In this document: positions 63,801 to 64,000 of the stretch, piece after piece
Position numbering within the stretch: position 1 is the first letter of the stretch
Layout: the number at the start of each line of letters is the position of its first letter
Assembly (NCBI RefSeq): GCF_000723885.1
Contig: NZ_CCDG010000007.1
Span: forward strand, 1 to 64,000
Direction: 5' to 3'
Length of the DNA: 64,000 bases
Source: Paenibacillus camerounensis
Lineage (GTDB): Bacteria; Bacillota; Bacilli; Paenibacillales; Paenibacillaceae
Notes under the pieces: generated by a model
What the model was told of the DNA's origin: nothing
The model's database searches: none
What the model saw: only the letters and a program-made list of their open reading frames with translations
Program-made: the position numbers and the translations under genes

Positions 63801-63975
63801 GTGGCGGAGGGGAATTTTGGAACTGGAGGAGCGGTAGCGACCGCCTGAAAGCTTTTCGTAGAAAAGCTAGCATCGGAAGCATAGGCTGTCTGCGGATTTC
63901 AACCGTTAGAAACGGTATAAATCATGAAATCTGCAGACAACAGCGGCCGGAAGTCCAAACATTCTCTGGAGTCAC
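63801..63975 (+). repeat. structured intergenic repeat, copy 2 (175 nt)
   Basis: Second copy of the element at 5907-6042, same orientation. All paired blocks recur, with compensatory changes (loop-arm ACCGTT/AACGGT instead of ACCGC/GCGGT; T-A instead of G-T in the GCGG hairpin). It carries an extra ~37-nt arm including AGCTTTTC-GTA-GAAAAGCT. TATAAATTGAAC lies 22 nt upstream. Confidence 0.75.
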
Positions 63976-64000
63976 GGCCAACCGTAATAAACCGTAAGTT

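Overview
The window looks like a chromosomal segment of a Paenibacillus-type Bacillota. Supporting signs are S-layer homology (SLH) repeats, a copper-amine-oxidase-like stalk protein, YesM/YesN two-component pairs beside LplABC-type sugar importers without their own ATPase, GH16 glucanases with a CBM56, Fur and CcpA-like sites, strong AGGAGG ribosome sites and frequent TTG/GTG starts. There is no phage, transposase, rRNA or tRNA.

Layout. 1-3 kb: partial nucleotidyltransferase, P-loop kinase, stalk-domain surface protein. 3.1-15.4 kb: a beta-glucan locus with a secreted GH16-CBM56 enzyme, a MetE-like methyltransferase, a YesMN two-component system, an LplABC-type importer and a cytosolic GH16. 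It is followed by an array of a 51-bp repeat. 15.9-21 kb: arabinose regulon (araR divergent from kinase-araD-araA) with AraR-like operators. 21.0-22.6 kb: a Mef-like efflux gene behind an attenuator leader encoding MTPSMRLR. 22.7-24.4 kb: amino-acid permease behind a glycine riboswitch. 24.4-28.5 kb: Fur-boxed siderophore importer. 28.6-34.5 kb: SDR enzyme, a small protein, a repeat-rich gap, and a CprABC/LanFEG-like peptide-resistance ABC transporter with its two-component system. 34.5-36.9 kb: a tandem pair of structured RNA motifs directly ahead of a 701-aa TerD-like protein. 36.9-50.1 kb: orphan sugar-binding lipoprotein and its AraC regulator, PAP2-SLH surface phosphatase, GNAT, XRE regulator, second siderophore-binding protein with AraC regulator, AIM24 protein, TPR-SMI1-Imm51 protein. 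50.2-51.8 kb: mqo. 51.8-53.1 kb: 1.3 kb made almost wholly of four repeat types. 53.1-57.3 kb: PocR-AraC regulator, gldA, fused dhaKL. 57.3-63.7 kb: GGDEF protein, hprK-like gene, second YesMN pair. The right edge carries a second copy of a structured intergenic repeat first seen at 5.9 kb.

How the genes work together: most of the window is carbon acquisition (glucan, arabinose, glycerol/dihydroxyacetone, other oligosaccharides), with cre-like sites and an HprK paralogue pointing to catabolite control. The rest is iron uptake and defence against ribosome- and envelope-targeting antibiotics. The most interesting non-coding items are the MRLR leader attenuator, the covarying structured repeat (two copies), and the tandem RNA motif before the TerD-like gene.
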